Positions 41,536-52,319 of a stretch of 64,000 nucleotides of DNA are shown in pieces. Every line of letters starts with the position of its first letter. Position 1 is the first letter of the stretch. The stretch comes from Streptomyces sp. 11x1 (GTDB lineage: Bacteria; Actinomycetota; Actinomycetes; Streptomycetales; Streptomycetaceae), in NCBI RefSeq assembly GCF_032598905.1, contig NZ_CP122458.1:5233001-5297000 (forward strand), given 5' to 3'. The translations under genes were made by a program, and so were the position numbers. The notes under the pieces are model-generated. The model did not search any database and was not told the origin of the DNA. It worked only from the letters and a program-made list of their open reading frames with translations.

Positions 41536-42992
41536 ACAAGCCCCTGCGCCGCATCGCGATCTTCTGCGGGCTCCTGGTCCTCGCCCTGCTCGTCCGCACC
41601 AACTGGCTGCAGTACGTCCAGGCGGATTCTCTCGCCTCCGACAAGTACAACCGTCGCGTCGCCATCGAGCGCTACGCCACGCCTCGCGGGGACATCATCG
41701 TCGACGGCAAGGCCATCACAGGGTCCGTCGCTTCCGAGGGGCTCGACTACAAGTACAAGCGCACCTGGAAGAACGGCGAGATGTGGGCGCCGGTCACCGG
41801 CTACTCCTCCCAGATCATCGGCGCCACCCAGCTGGAGAGCCTCGAGGACGGCATCCTCACCGGCAACGACGACCGGCTCTTCTTCCGGAACACGCTGGAC
41901 ATGCTCACCGGCAAGAAGAAGGAGGGCGGCAGCGTCGTCACCACCCTCAACGCCGCCGCTCAGAAGGCGGCCTTCGAGGGCCTCGGCGACAAGAAGGGCG
42001 CCGTTGCCGCGCTCGACCCGAAGACCGGCGCGGTCCTCGCCCTGGCCTCCACGCCGTCCTACGACCCGTCCACGTTCGCGGGGATCAGCACCAAGGACAG
42101 CAAGACCTTCTCGAAGCTGGAGAAGGACGCCGACAAGCCGATGCTGAACCGCGCGCTGCGCGAGACCTATCCGCCAGGCTCCACGTTCAAGGTGGTCACG
42201 GCCGCCGCGGCCCTGGAGAACGGTGTCGTCACGGACATCGACGACAAGACGGACACGCCTGACCCGTACAAGCTGCCGGAGTCGTCCACCCCGCTCACCA
42301 ACCAGCACGGCGAGTGCAAGAACGCCACCCTCCGCTACGCGCTCGAGCAGTCCTGCAACACGGTCTTCGGCAAGCTCTCCGACAGCGTCGGCAACGACAA
42401 GATGATCGAGCAGTCCGAGAAGTTCGGCTATAACGATGCCACCCTGGATATTCCCGTCCGCGCCGCGGAGAGCGTCTATCCCGAGGACAACCGCCCGCAG
42501 AACGCGATGGCCGGCATCGGGCAGGCCTCCAACCGGGCCACCCCGCTCCAGATGGCCATGGTCGCCTCCGCCGTCGCCAACGACGGCGAGCTGATGAAGC
42601 CGTACATGGTCGACCAGCTGCGGGCTTCCAACCTCGACGTCATCGAGACCCACGACCCCGAGACGCTCTCCCAGGCCGTCTCGCCGGAGAACGCCCAGAA
42701 GCTCCAGGACATGATGGAGAGCGTCGTCAAGACGGGTACCGGTCAGCGCGCGCAGATCGGCGGCGTCACCGTCGGCGGCAAGACCGGTACCGCCCAGCGC
42801 GGCGTGAACAACAAGGAGAGGCCGTACGCCTGGTTCATCTCCTACGCCAAGCTCAGTGACGGCAGCTCGCCAGTGGCCGTGGCCGTGGTCGTCGAGGACA
42901 GCAACGCCTCGCGTGGCGACATCTCCGGTGGCGGTCTCGCCGCCCCGATCGCGAAGAGCGTGATGCAGGCAGTGATCAACAGCAAGAAGTGA
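41532..42992 (+). CDS. pbpA: PbpA: class B penicillin-binding protein (transpeptidase)
   Basis: 486 residues; the ATG overlaps the SEDS gene stop (ATGA). One N-terminal helix (IAIFCGLLVLALLVRTNWLQYV) and a pedestal with GDIIVDG are followed by the transpeptidase domain. Active-site motifs are SxxK as STFK in YPPGSTFKVV, SxN as SCN in EQSCNTVF and KTG in VGGKTGTAQ. It crosslinks peptidoglycan outside the membrane. Confidence 0.95.
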   Translation: MNKPLRRIAIFCGLLVLALLVRTNWLQYVQADSLASDKYNRRVAIERYATPRGDIIVDGKAITGSVASEGLDYKYKRTWKNGEMWAPVTGYSSQIIGATQLESLEDGILTGNDDRLFFRNTLDMLTGKKKEGGSVVTTLNAAAQKAAFEGLGDKKGAVAALDPKTGAVLALASTPSYDPSTFAGISTKDSKTFSKLEKDADKPMLNRALRETYPPGSTFKVVTAAAALENGVVTDIDDKTDTPDPYKLPESSTPLTNQHGECKNATLRYALEQSCNTVFGKLSDSVGNDKMIEQSEKFGYNDATLDIPVRAAESVYPEDNRPQNAMAGIGQASNRATPLQMAMVASAVANDGELMKPYMVDQLRASNLDVIETHDPETLSQAVSPENAQKLQDMMESVVKTGTGQRAQIGGVTVGGKTGTAQRGVNNKERPYAWFISYAKLSDGSSPVAVAVVVEDSNASRGDISGGGLAAPIAKSVMQAVINSKK

Positions 42993-43161
42993 CCCCGCTC
43001 ACGTCGCCTTCACATCGGTGCACGTTGTGATACCGGTCCTGTATCGGGTGACGCGGTTAGCCAGGTCACAGAAGGCGAGCCGGGTACCGTATGCCCGGAG
43101 CACAGCCGCCGGACCACACATGGGTGCGGTCGGGACCGACGGAGAGGGCTGGTAGGAAGCT

Positions 43162-45156
<1,995 letters not shown>

Positions 45157-45202
45157 CGCCGCCCGCCTGAGGCGGAGAGGCTGATCAAGCCCTCTGCCCC
45201 GT

Positions 45203-45258
45203 ACGACGAAGGAGCCCCGGCACCCCCTCAGGAGGGGGTGCCGGGGCTCCTTCGTCGT
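45203..45258. terminator. Bidirectional terminator between pknB and the sortase operon
   Basis: Perfect 26-bp arms (left ACGACGAAGGAGCCCCGGCA...) around the loop CAGG lie between the convergent pknB and sortase genes. Such a long stem can stop transcription from both sides. Confidence 0.85.
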
Positions 45259-45264
45259 CTCGAT

Positions 45265-45278
45265 GTTTCACGTGAAAC
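45265..45278. other. parS: parS site (ParB-binding)
   Basis: GTTTCACGTGAAAC, an exact 14-bp match to the Streptomyces parS consensus, in the gap after pknB. Confidence 0.92.
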
Positions 45279-45283
45279 CGGAT

Positions 45284-45297
45284 GTTTCACGTGAAAC
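45284..45297. other. parS: parS site (ParB-binding), tandem copy
   Basis: A second exact GTTTCACGTGAAAC 5 bp after the first, giving two sites with 19-bp spacing between starts. Confidence 0.92.
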
Positions 45298-45326
45298 ATC
45301 CCTCCGGGGGAGCAACCACCGCGCGG

Positions 45327-46067
45327 CTATCGAAGTTCCTTCGGCACCGTGCGCTCCGCGTTCACCCGTTCCACGCGCTCCAGCTCGCCCCACACGATGT
45401 ACCGGTACCGGGACGTGTAAACGGGCGTACAAGTCGTGAGGGTGATGTATTTGCCGGCCTTCTTCTTGCCGGACTCCTTGGGGATGTTCGAGAGAACCTT
45501 GACGTTGTACTTCGAGGTCTCGGAGAGGGTGTCGTAGACCTTGTAGACGTACCAGTTGTCGCGGGTCTCGAAGACGATCGCGTCGCCCTTCTCCAGCTTG
45601 TCGATGTTGTGGAACTTCGCGCCGTGGCCGTCCCGGTGGGCGGCCAGAGTGAAGTTGCCGTCCTTGTCGGAGCTGGGGAGGGTCGCCTTGACCGGGTCGG
45701 TGTAGTAGCCGGCGACACCATCATTGAGGATCTTGGTGGAGGTGCCCTTCTTCACCAGGACCTCGCCGTTCCTCATGGCGGGGACGTGCAGGAAACCGAT
45801 GCCGTCCTTGGTGTCCAGGGCGCCCGGTCCGCCGTCCGAGGCCCAGGTGTCACGGACCTTGTTCGCTTCCTTGTCCGCCTCGCGGTCGGCGAGCACGTTC
45901 GTCCACCACAGCGAGTAGACGACGAACAGGCCGAGCACGAGGCCCGCCGTGATGAGGAGTTCACCGAAGACACTGACCGCCATGGCGATCCGGCTCATGC
46001 CGCGGCGCCGCGGCGTGGCCTCGGACGCATCCGTCTTCTCTTCGGTGTCGTCGGTGGTCACTGCCAC
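45327..46067 (-). CDS. srtE2: Class E sortase (SrtE2-like)
   Basis: 246 residues from GTG 46067. One N-terminal helix (VSVFGELLITAGLVLGLFVVYSLWW) is followed by the sortase barrel. The catalytic H is in NFTLAAHRDGHGAKF, the C in ITLTTCTPVYTSRYR and the R in SRYRYIVWGE. It cleaves LAxTG signals and links the protein to lipid II. It is the last gene of the minus-strand operon, 25 bp after the longer sortase. In S. coelicolor SrtE1 and SrtE2 anchor the long chaplins; the number is assigned by gene order. Confidence 0.88.
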   Translation of the reverse strand: MAVTTDDTEEKTDASEATPRRRGMSRIAMAVSVFGELLITAGLVLGLFVVYSLWWTNVLADREADKEANKVRDTWASDGGPGALDTKDGIGFLHVPAMRNGEVLVKKGTSTKILNDGVAGYYTDPVKATLPSSDKDGNFTLAAHRDGHGAKFHNIDKLEKGDAIVFETRDNWYVYKVYDTLSETSKYNVKVLSNIPKESGKKKAGKYITLTTCTPVYTSRYRYIVWGELERVERVNAERTVPKELR

Positions 46068-46092
46068 AGTTCTTCCGCCCTTGGTCGAGCCC

Positions 46093-47337
46093 CTACTGGA
46101 CGAGCGCGTCGGGCTTCCCCTCGCTGCGCGGCCGTTCCTCCACCATCTTGCCCCACACGATCATGCGGTACTTGCTCGTGAACTCCGGCGTGCACGTGGT
46201 CAGCGTGATGTAGCGACCCGGCTGGGTGAAGCCGGAGCCCGGGGGCACGGGTTGGAGCACGCTGACGTTCGACGGCGGGGTCACCGGCAGGATCGAGGCC
46301 ATGTCGTAGACGTAGTACTTGTCCTGCGTCTCCACGACGATCGGGTCGCCCGGCTTGAGTCGGTTGATGTAACGGAACGGTTCACCATGGGTGTTGCGGT
46401 GGCCCGCGATGCCGAAATTGCCCGTCTTGTCCTCGGGCATGGCCGTCTTGATGCTGTTCTCGTCGTAGTGGCCGACCATTCCGCGGTCCAGGACCTTCGA
46501 CTTGCTGATGCCCTCGGCGATCGGCACGACGACGTCCAGCTTCGGAATGTGCAGGATGGCGAAGCCCTGCCCGGGCTCGAAGGCGCCGGGCGCGCGCTTG
46601 CCGCTCTTCCACTCCTCCTGGAGGCTCGTCGCCTCCCGGCCCGCCTGCTGATGGGCGCGGATGTTGGACCACCAGAGCTGGTAGGTGACGAAGAGCAGCA
46701 TCACCACGCCGGTGGTTATGAACACCTCGCCGATGATCCGGCTCGCGATCACTCCCGCGCTGGGCTTGCGCGCCCGCGCCGCCCGCCGCGCCTCGATCCT
46801 GGAACGGGGCGCCGACAGCCCGTCCTCTCCTAAGCCCTCCTCGGGCCCCTGAGCGACTCCTGGGCCCGCGTGGGCCCCCGGGGAGCCCCCGTGCCTCCCG
46901 TGCCGCCTCGCGGCCTTACGGCGGGCCGCACGGCCTCCGGGAGTCGGGGGCGCGGGTATCGGCTCGACCGCGGCGGCCAGCCGCCGCGCCTCCTCCACCC
47001 GGAGGGCCACCGTCTCCTCGTCGATCGGAGGGTGCTGCAGCGCGGTGTCGGTCCCGTACAGCCCCTCGGCCGTGGGTCGAGGACGCGGCTCGTAGGTGTC
47101 GTACGGCTGGTAAGGCTGGTACGGCTCGAACGAGGGCTCCGTGTACGGCTGCTGCTGGCCGAACCAGTCCCCCTGCCCGTACTGCGAGCCCTGCTGGACG
47201 GTCCAGGCCTGAGGCTCGGCCGTGTCACCGAACGACTCCCCCGGCTGGAAGGCCTCCGCCTCGAACGCCTCGGCGCCCCCGTACGCGGCCTCGCCGCCGT
47301 AGGGGGCACTCTCGCGCTCGGGGCGCAGTGCCGTCAC
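46093..47337 (-). CDS. srtE1: Class E sortase with long N-terminal extension (SrtE1-like)
   Basis: 414 residues from GTG 47337, which overlaps the amidotransferase stop. The first 190 residues are a cytoplasmic Tyr/Gln/Pro/Glu-rich low-complexity region ending in basic clusters (RAARRKAARRHGRHGG). One helix follows (IIGEVFITTGVVMLLFVTYQLWW) and then a sortase domain with NFGIAGHRNTHGEPF (H), ITLTTCTPEFTSKYR (C) and R in KYRMIVWGK. Substrates are LAxTG proteins. The extension may recruit the enzyme to a growth site; this is a guess from composition. Confidence 0.88.
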   Translation of the reverse strand: MTALRPERESAPYGGEAAYGGAEAFEAEAFQPGESFGDTAEPQAWTVQQGSQYGQGDWFGQQQPYTEPSFEPYQPYQPYDTYEPRPRPTAEGLYGTDTALQHPPIDEETVALRVEEARRLAAAVEPIPAPPTPGGRAARRKAARRHGRHGGSPGAHAGPGVAQGPEEGLGEDGLSAPRSRIEARRAARARKPSAGVIASRIIGEVFITTGVVMLLFVTYQLWWSNIRAHQQAGREATSLQEEWKSGKRAPGAFEPGQGFAILHIPKLDVVVPIAEGISKSKVLDRGMVGHYDENSIKTAMPEDKTGNFGIAGHRNTHGEPFRYINRLKPGDPIVVETQDKYYVYDMASILPVTPPSNVSVLQPVPPGSGFTQPGRYITLTTCTPEFTSKYRMIVWGKMVEERPRSEGKPDALVQ

Positions 47338-47984
47338 GCCGTGGCCCTGCCCACCACGGGGGCGAGCCCCGTCGACCTGGCCACGGCCCCTTGGTCGCCG
47401 CATTCGGCCAGCCAGTTGGCCAGCATGCGGTGGCCGTGCTCGGTGAGCACCGACTCGGGGTGGAACTGCACGCCCTCGACCGGTAGTTCCCGATGCCTGA
47501 GGCCCATGATGATCCCGTCGTGCGTGCGCGCCGTGACCTCGAGCTCGGCCGGCACGGTGGCCGGCTCCGCGGCCAGGGAGTGGTACCGGGTCGCGGTGAA
47601 GGGGGTGGGCAGGCCCGCGAAGACCCCCTTGCCCTCGTGTTCCACCAGCGAGGTCTTTCCGTGCAGCAGCTCGGGCGCGCGGTCCACGACACCGCCGTAC
47701 GCCACCTGCATGGACTGCATGCCGAGGCAGACGCCGAAGACGGGGACGCCGGTCGCGGCACAGTGGCGGACCATGTCCACGCAGACCCCGGCCTCCTCAG
47801 GAGTGCCCGGCCCGGGGGACAGGAGCACGCCGTCGAAGCCGTCCTGGGCGTGGGCGGTCGCCACCTCGTCGTTGCGCAGCACCTCGCACTCGGCGCCCAG
47901 CTGGTACAGGTACTGGACCAGGTTGAAGACGAAGCTGTCGTAGTTGTCGACGACGAGGACCCGGGCGGGTCGGGCGGCACTCAC
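47334..47984 (-). CDS. Glutamine amidotransferase, PabA/TrpG type
   Basis: 216 residues from GTG 47984, which overlaps the upstream stop as GTGA. Class I amidotransferase motifs: VLVVDNYDSFVFNLVQYL, LLSPGPGTPEEAG, nucleophile C in GVCLGMQSMQ, and the H/E pair in VEGVQFHPESVLTEHG. It supplies ammonia from glutamine to a chorismate-using partner (PabB or TrpE), which is not nearby. Its place inside a sortase operon is typical for Streptomyces but functionally odd. Confidence 0.9.
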   Translation of the reverse strand: MSAARPARVLVVDNYDSFVFNLVQYLYQLGAECEVLRNDEVATAHAQDGFDGVLLSPGPGTPEEAGVCVDMVRHCAATGVPVFGVCLGMQSMQVAYGGVVDRAPELLHGKTSLVEHEGKGVFAGLPTPFTATRYHSLAAEPATVPAELEVTARTHDGIIMGLRHRELPVEGVQFHPESVLTEHGHRMLANWLAECGDQGAVARSTGLAPVVGRATA

Positions 47985-48142
47985 TGGTCGTTCACCGTCA
48001 CATCGTTGAAGGGCAGCAGGGGCTCGGCCCAGGGAAAGACGTATTGGAAGAGGACATAGACGACGGCCAGGGTCAGCACGATCGAGATCAGCGCCTTCAG
48101 CCACGCGTTACCCGGCAGATGTCGCCAGATCCAGCCGTACAT
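47981..48142 (-). CDS. 53-residue single-pass membrane protein
   Basis: From ATG 48142 with GGAAGGG just upstream. MYGWIWRHLPGN is followed by one helix (LKALISIVLTLAVVYVLFQYVF) and the end PWAEPLLPFNDVTVNDQ. Its stop overlaps the amidotransferase GTG by 4 nt. The strong RBS and overlap show it is a real member of the sortase operon. Function unknown. Confidence 0.85.
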   Translation of the reverse strand: MYGWIWRHLPGNAWLKALISIVLTLAVVYVLFQYVFPWAEPLLPFNDVTVNDQ

Positions 48143-48195
48143 GCCGTCCCTTCCTTCACACCACGGCACCGGAATCACGCCGTACCGCCACCAGA

Positions 48196-48909
48196 CTAAC
48201 GGCGTAGTGCCTCCGGTTTCCCTGACTCGACAGGCTGTGTGGAATCCAGATGGCCCCAGACGATGAGCCGATGGCTGTGTCCCCACTCCGGGTCGCACGT
48301 CGTCAGCGTCAGATAGCGCCCCTCGCGCGTGTAGCCCGATTTCGCCGGCACGGGGTCGATGACCTGGACGTCCGTGGGCAATGTCCGGTAGGGACCCTTG
48401 TCGATGACGTACGTGAACCAGTCCGCGCCGTCGGACAGGACGACCTCGTCGCCGGGACGCAGCTTGGGAAAATCTTTGAAGGGATCGCCGTAGGTACGCC
48501 GGTGGCCGGCGACCGCGAAGTTCCCCTTCTGTCCCAGCTGCGCGGTGTTCGCGTAGTGGCCGAGTCCCTTCTTGAGAGTGTCCGTCTTCGTGCCCTCCAA
48601 GACGGGCTTGTTCCATGTGGAACCAAGACGCGGGATGTACATGAGCGCGAAGGGCTCGCCGCTCTCGTACGCGGCGGGCGGCTCCGGCGCCGAAGAGGAG
48701 ACCGGGCCGGGCGTCGGCCTCGTCGGCTGTTTCGCCCACCGGTCCTGGAGCAGGTCGACCTGGTGGTCCATCTCGGTGTCGGCCTTCACGCCGGTCCAGA
48801 ACAGCACGTAGACGACGAAGAGCACGATCAGGGTGCCGACGGTGATGCAGAGCTCGCTGGCGGTCCTCACGATCACGCGCACCGACACGGGTCCCCCGGC
48901 TGCCGTCAC
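48196..48909 (-). CDS. Class E sortase, third copy
   Basis: 237 residues from GTG 48909, overlapping the DUF881 gene stop. N-terminal helix (ELCITVGTLIVLFVVYVLFW), a Pro-rich linker and a sortase core with NFAVAGHRRTYGDPF (H), LTLTTCDPEWGHSHR (C) and R in HRLIVWGH. The region around the cysteine (TTCDPEWG) differs from the other two (TTCTPxxTS), so substrate preference may differ. Confidence 0.88.
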   Translation of the reverse strand: MTAAGGPVSVRVIVRTASELCITVGTLIVLFVVYVLFWTGVKADTEMDHQVDLLQDRWAKQPTRPTPGPVSSSAPEPPAAYESGEPFALMYIPRLGSTWNKPVLEGTKTDTLKKGLGHYANTAQLGQKGNFAVAGHRRTYGDPFKDFPKLRPGDEVVLSDGADWFTYVIDKGPYRTLPTDVQVIDPVPAKSGYTREGRYLTLTTCDPEWGHSHRLIVWGHLDSTQPVESGKPEALRR

Positions 48910-49685
48910 TCCACGGGCTTCGCGTACTTCAGATCCACTGTGCCCGAGTAGCCGGGAAGAGTCACCGGCCCGTCCTCGGTGACTTTCCAGCCCAGCCCGT
49001 AGACGTTCACGTAGACCATGTAGTTCTGGATCGCCTTGCTGGCGGTGAGCGCCTTCTGCAGCTTCTCGGGATCACCGACTGCCTGGATCTTGTACGGGGG
49101 CGAGTAGACGCGGCCCTGGAGGATCAGGGTGTTGCCGACGCAGCGGACGGCGCTGGTGGAGATCAGCCGCTGGTCCATGACCTTGATGCCCTCGGCGCCG
49201 CCAAGCCACAGGGCGTTCACCACGGCCTGCAGGTCCTGTTGGTGGATGACCAGGTAGTCGGGCTGCGGCTCGGGATATCCGGGGAGTCTGGCGGTGGCGT
49301 CCGGCGGAGCGTCGTTGAGGGTGACCGTGAGGGCCTGCCCTCTGAGCTTCTGGGTGCCGGCGTTCTTCTCCAGTGCCCTGAGCCGGGCGTCCTCGGCCTT
49401 CGTGCTGCCGTCGTCCCGCTCGGCCAGGGCCTCCACGTCGTCCCGGAGGACCGCGTTGGACTCGTCGAGCTGCCCGTTCTTGTGGCTGCGCTCCTGGATC
49501 AGGTCGGAGAGCTTCAGCAGAGATGCGTCCGTACGGATGTTGGTGCCCTTGGCCGTGTCGAAGCTGGTGAAGAAGATCAGCCCGGCGAGGGCGAAGACCC
49601 CGACGGTGAGCACGCGCACGGGCCGGAAACCGCCTCGGGGGGAGGTGCCGTTACCCGCCTCGGGGGAGTCGGCTGAATTGCTCAA
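48906..49685 (-). CDS. DUF881-family membrane-anchored protein
   Basis: 259 residues starting at TTG 49685 (SNSADSPEAGNG), with AAGGAG upstream. One helix (VRVLTVGVFALAGLIFFTSF), then a coiled coil (LLKLSDLIQERSHKNGQLDESNAVLRDDVEALAER) and the DUF881 domain (LTVTLNDAPPDA...YLVIHQQDLQAVVNALWLGGAEGIKVMDQRLISTSAVRCVGNTL). DUF881 proteins sit beside crgA and sortases in many actinobacteria and are thought to be linked to division or the envelope. It is the first gene of the minus-strand operon, divergent from crgA. Confidence 0.9.
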   Translation of the reverse strand: MSNSADSPEAGNGTSPRGGFRPVRVLTVGVFALAGLIFFTSFDTAKGTNIRTDASLLKLSDLIQERSHKNGQLDESNAVLRDDVEALAERDDGSTKAEDARLRALEKNAGTQKLRGQALTVTLNDAPPDATARLPGYPEPQPDYLVIHQQDLQAVVNALWLGGAEGIKVMDQRLISTSAVRCVGNTLILQGRVYSPPYKIQAVGDPEKLQKALTASKAIQNYMVYVNVYGLGWKVTEDGPVTLPGYSGTVDLKYAKPVE

Positions 49686-49827
49686 CGTACCCTTATCTCC
49701 TTAGGCGCCGCGGAAGCACTACGCTAACGGACGCCCGGGGGAGCATTCAGTGTCCCCTTGTACGCTGCCCCGGAGCCCGCCACAGTTCCCTGCGCGGCCA
49801 CGCAGCGCATCGACAGGAGAGACCCTC

Positions 49828-50082
49828 GTGCCGAAGTCACGTATCCGCAAGAAGGCCGACTACACGCCGCCGCCGTCCAAGCAGGCCACGAACATCAAGC
49901 TGAACAGCCGCGGCTGGGTGGCCCCGGTCATGCTGGCCATGTTCCTCATCGGGCTGGCCTGGATCGTCGTCTTCTATGTGACGGACGGCTCGCTGCCGAT
50001 CGACTCGCTCGGCAACTGGAACATCGTGGTCGGCTTCGGCTTCATCGCCGCCGGATTCGGTGTCTCCACCCAGTGGAAGTAG
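49828..50082 (+). CDS. crgA: CrgA: small division regulator
   Basis: 84 residues from GTG 49828 with AGGAG upstream. Begins [18 protein letters not shown] and has two helices ([22 protein letters not shown] and [20 protein letters not shown]), the full CrgA layout. It coordinates FtsZ-ring and septal growth in Streptomyces. Confidence 0.97.
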   Translation: MPKSRIRKKADYTPPPSKQATNIKLNSRGWVAPVMLAMFLIGLAWIVVFYVTDGSLPIDSLGNWNIVVGFGFIAAGFGVSTQWK

Positions 50083-50129
50083 TGGTCTCCGCTCGGTGGG
50101 GCTAGTTCTCCCCAGAGCAATCCACGGAG

Positions 50130-50330
50130 TTATCCACAGGTGTTTTCCACAGTGGGGAAAAGAACGACGATCTGTGGATAACTCACTGGGCGTTGACGCC
50201 GGTACGACTGACCTACTGGCACCCGCAAGCATGTTCGCCCCCTGCCTGACCTGCGAAAACACAGGTGAGCGACAGGGGGCACACCTGTTCCCGCACCCTA
50301 TGCACAAGATCCGCCACCGTCTGTGGACAA
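50130..50330. other. Cluster of DnaA boxes outside oriC
   Basis: In the gap between crgA and the rhomboid gene lie TTATCCACA (50130-50138), TTTTCCACA (50143-50151), TGTGGATAA (50173-50181) and TGTGGACAA (50322-50330), the complement of the preferred Streptomyces box TTGTCCACA. Three lie within 52 bp in both orientations. No other gene occupies this 300-bp stretch. Confidence 0.75.
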
Positions 50331-50385
50331 CAGTGCTGTAACGGTGCCCGGACCAGCACCCGGACGGTGACGATCCGCCATCACC

Positions 50386-51273
50386 TCAGGTCAGCTGGAT
50401 CGTCCTCAGCAGGGTCACGACGACCACGGCGGCCAGTACCAGCGCGCACACGCCGTACTGGATCAGCGCTCGTCGTTCGCGCGGTGCGTGCACCATCGCA
50501 TAGCCGATCAGCACACCGCCGACGAGACCGCCGACATGGGCCTGCCAGGCGATGCCGGACCAGCCGAACGTGATGACCAGGTTGATGACCAGCAGGATGA
50601 TGACCGGGCGCATGTCGTACTTCAGCCGACGCATGAGGACGGCTGTCGCGCCGAAGAGGCCGAAGACGGCGCCGGACGCGCCGAGCGTCAACTGGTTCGG
50701 TGCGGCGAGCAGGTAGGTCAGCGCGCTGCCCGCGAGGCCCGAGGCGAAATAGAGCGTCAGATAGCGGGCTCGGCCGAGGGCGGCTTCCAGCGGACCGCCG
50801 ATCCACCACAGGCTGAGCATGTTGAAGGCGATGTGCATGACACCGCTGTGCAGGAACATCGACGTGACCAGCCGGTACCACTGTCCCTCGGCGACGCCTT
50901 GGACCGAGCCGAAATCGGAGTCCCAGGCCCGCCCGACGAGGGCGAACCGTTCGGTGAAGGAGTCGCCGACGGCCTCCTGCACCAGGAAGAACAGCAGATT
51001 CGCGCCGATCAGGATCTTGGTGACGAGCCTGGGGTCGGCGGTGACCGAGCCGCCCGCGAGGGTGCGCGGGGCGGAGGCGGAGGGGGTGTGGCCCGTGCCG
51101 GAGCCGTTGCGGACGCATTCGGGGCACTGGAAGCCGACGGAAGCGCTCACCATGCACTCGGGGCAGATGGGCCGCTCGCAGCGGGTGCAGCGGATTCCTG
51201 TCTCCCGGTCCGGGTGCCGGTAGCAGGTGGGCAGGCTCCGCGCGTCCTGCGAGCCGCTCGGCACCTGTTCCAT
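50386..51273 (-). CDS. Rhomboid intramembrane protease with N-terminal zinc-finger
   Basis: 295 residues. The N-terminus has paired cysteines and histidines (CYRHPDRETGIRCTRCERPICPECM...FQCPECV) of B-box type. Rhomboid helices follow: the family motif YRLVTSMFLHSGVMHIAFNMLSLWW, catalytic S in LGASGAVFGLFG and catalytic H in IAWQAHVGGLVGGVLIGY. It cuts membrane-spanning substrates. It stands alone, convergent to nothing and divergent from none. Confidence 0.93.
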   Translation of the reverse strand: MEQVPSGSQDARSLPTCYRHPDRETGIRCTRCERPICPECMVSASVGFQCPECVRNGSGTGHTPSASAPRTLAGGSVTADPRLVTKILIGANLLFFLVQEAVGDSFTERFALVGRAWDSDFGSVQGVAEGQWYRLVTSMFLHSGVMHIAFNMLSLWWIGGPLEAALGRARYLTLYFASGLAGSALTYLLAAPNQLTLGASGAVFGLFGATAVLMRRLKYDMRPVIILLVINLVITFGWSGIAWQAHVGGLVGGVLIGYAMVHAPRERRALIQYGVCALVLAAVVVVTLLRTIQLT

Positions 51274-51425
51274 CGGGTTCCTCCGTCTCCTGGGTGGAAC
51301 GCATCGCCCCGCCCATCCTTACGGATGAGCGGGGCGATTGGTTCCCTTCGGGACCTTGTGAACCTTTCGGGGTCCGGTCCGTGCGGTGAACCCGTCATGC
51401 GCGTCCGGGCACCAGGCCCGAGGGC

Positions 51426-51959
51426 TCAGCCCTGGCGGGTCTCGACGACGACCGACTCGATGACGACGTCGTTGACCGGACGGTCGGTGCGCGGGTTGGT
51501 CTGGGCGCCGGCGATGGCGTCCACGACCTTCTGACTGCCCGCGTCGACGACCTCACCGAAGATGGTGTGCTTGCGGGTCAGCCACGCCGTCGGGGAGACG
51601 GTGATGAAGAACTGCGAGCCGTTGGTGCCCGGGCCGGCGTTGGCCATGGCCAGCAGGTAGGGCTTGTCGAAGGCGAGGTCCGGGTGGAACTCGTCCGCGA
51701 ACTGGTAGCCGGGACCCCCGGTGCCGTTGCCCAGCGGGTCACCGCCCTGGATCATGAATCCACTGATCACCCGGTGGAAGACCGTGCCGTCGTAGAGCTT
51801 GTCCGTGGACTTCTGCCCGGTGGCCGGGTTGGTCCACTCACGCTCGCCCTGGGCGAGCTCGACGAAGTTACGGACCGTCTTGGGCGCGTGGTTCGGCAGC
51901 AGCCGCACCTCGATGTCGCCATGGTTGGTCTTCAGGGTGGCGTACAGCTGCTCTGCCAC
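51426..51959 (-). CDS. Cyclophilin-type peptidyl-prolyl cis-trans isomerase
   Basis: 177 residues from GTG 51959 (VAEQLYATLKTNHGDIEVRLL), preceded by GGAAGG. The cyclophilin core is complete: FHRVISGFMIQGGDPLGNGTGGPGYQFADEF, LLAMANAGPGTNGSQFFITVSPTAWLTRKHTIFGEVV. No signal peptide is present, so it is cytoplasmic and catalyses proline isomerisation in protein folding. Confidence 0.95.
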   Translation of the reverse strand: MAEQLYATLKTNHGDIEVRLLPNHAPKTVRNFVELAQGEREWTNPATGQKSTDKLYDGTVFHRVISGFMIQGGDPLGNGTGGPGYQFADEFHPDLAFDKPYLLAMANAGPGTNGSQFFITVSPTAWLTRKHTIFGEVVDAGSQKVVDAIAGAQTNPRTDRPVNDVVIESVVVETRQG

Positions 51960-52319
51960 GATCTGCCTTCCGTTGTCCTCTGTGACTCCCCCGATCCTCG
52001 CACGGACGACGCCGTGCGTCCCCCGACGCCCTCGCTCTCGTACGGCGGGCTTACGGAAAACCGGCCGAGTACCGCCGGTACCGGCGCGCTTCGCGGCGAT
52101 CCGTGGCATTGTCGGCCCTGTCGTGGACAAGTTCCCGTTGTCCCGCATTCATCCTCTATTGCACGTGACCGGATTCATGAGCGGCTTCTGTCGATGACCG
52201 GCCGGGGCCGATGCCATGACCCGGATGCCCGCCCACACATGCCCCGGAGCGCTCCGAGAGGCATGATCCCCAAAAGGGTGGAAAGTCGAATTACGTACGC
52301 CACCGAGGAGGAGGATCCC

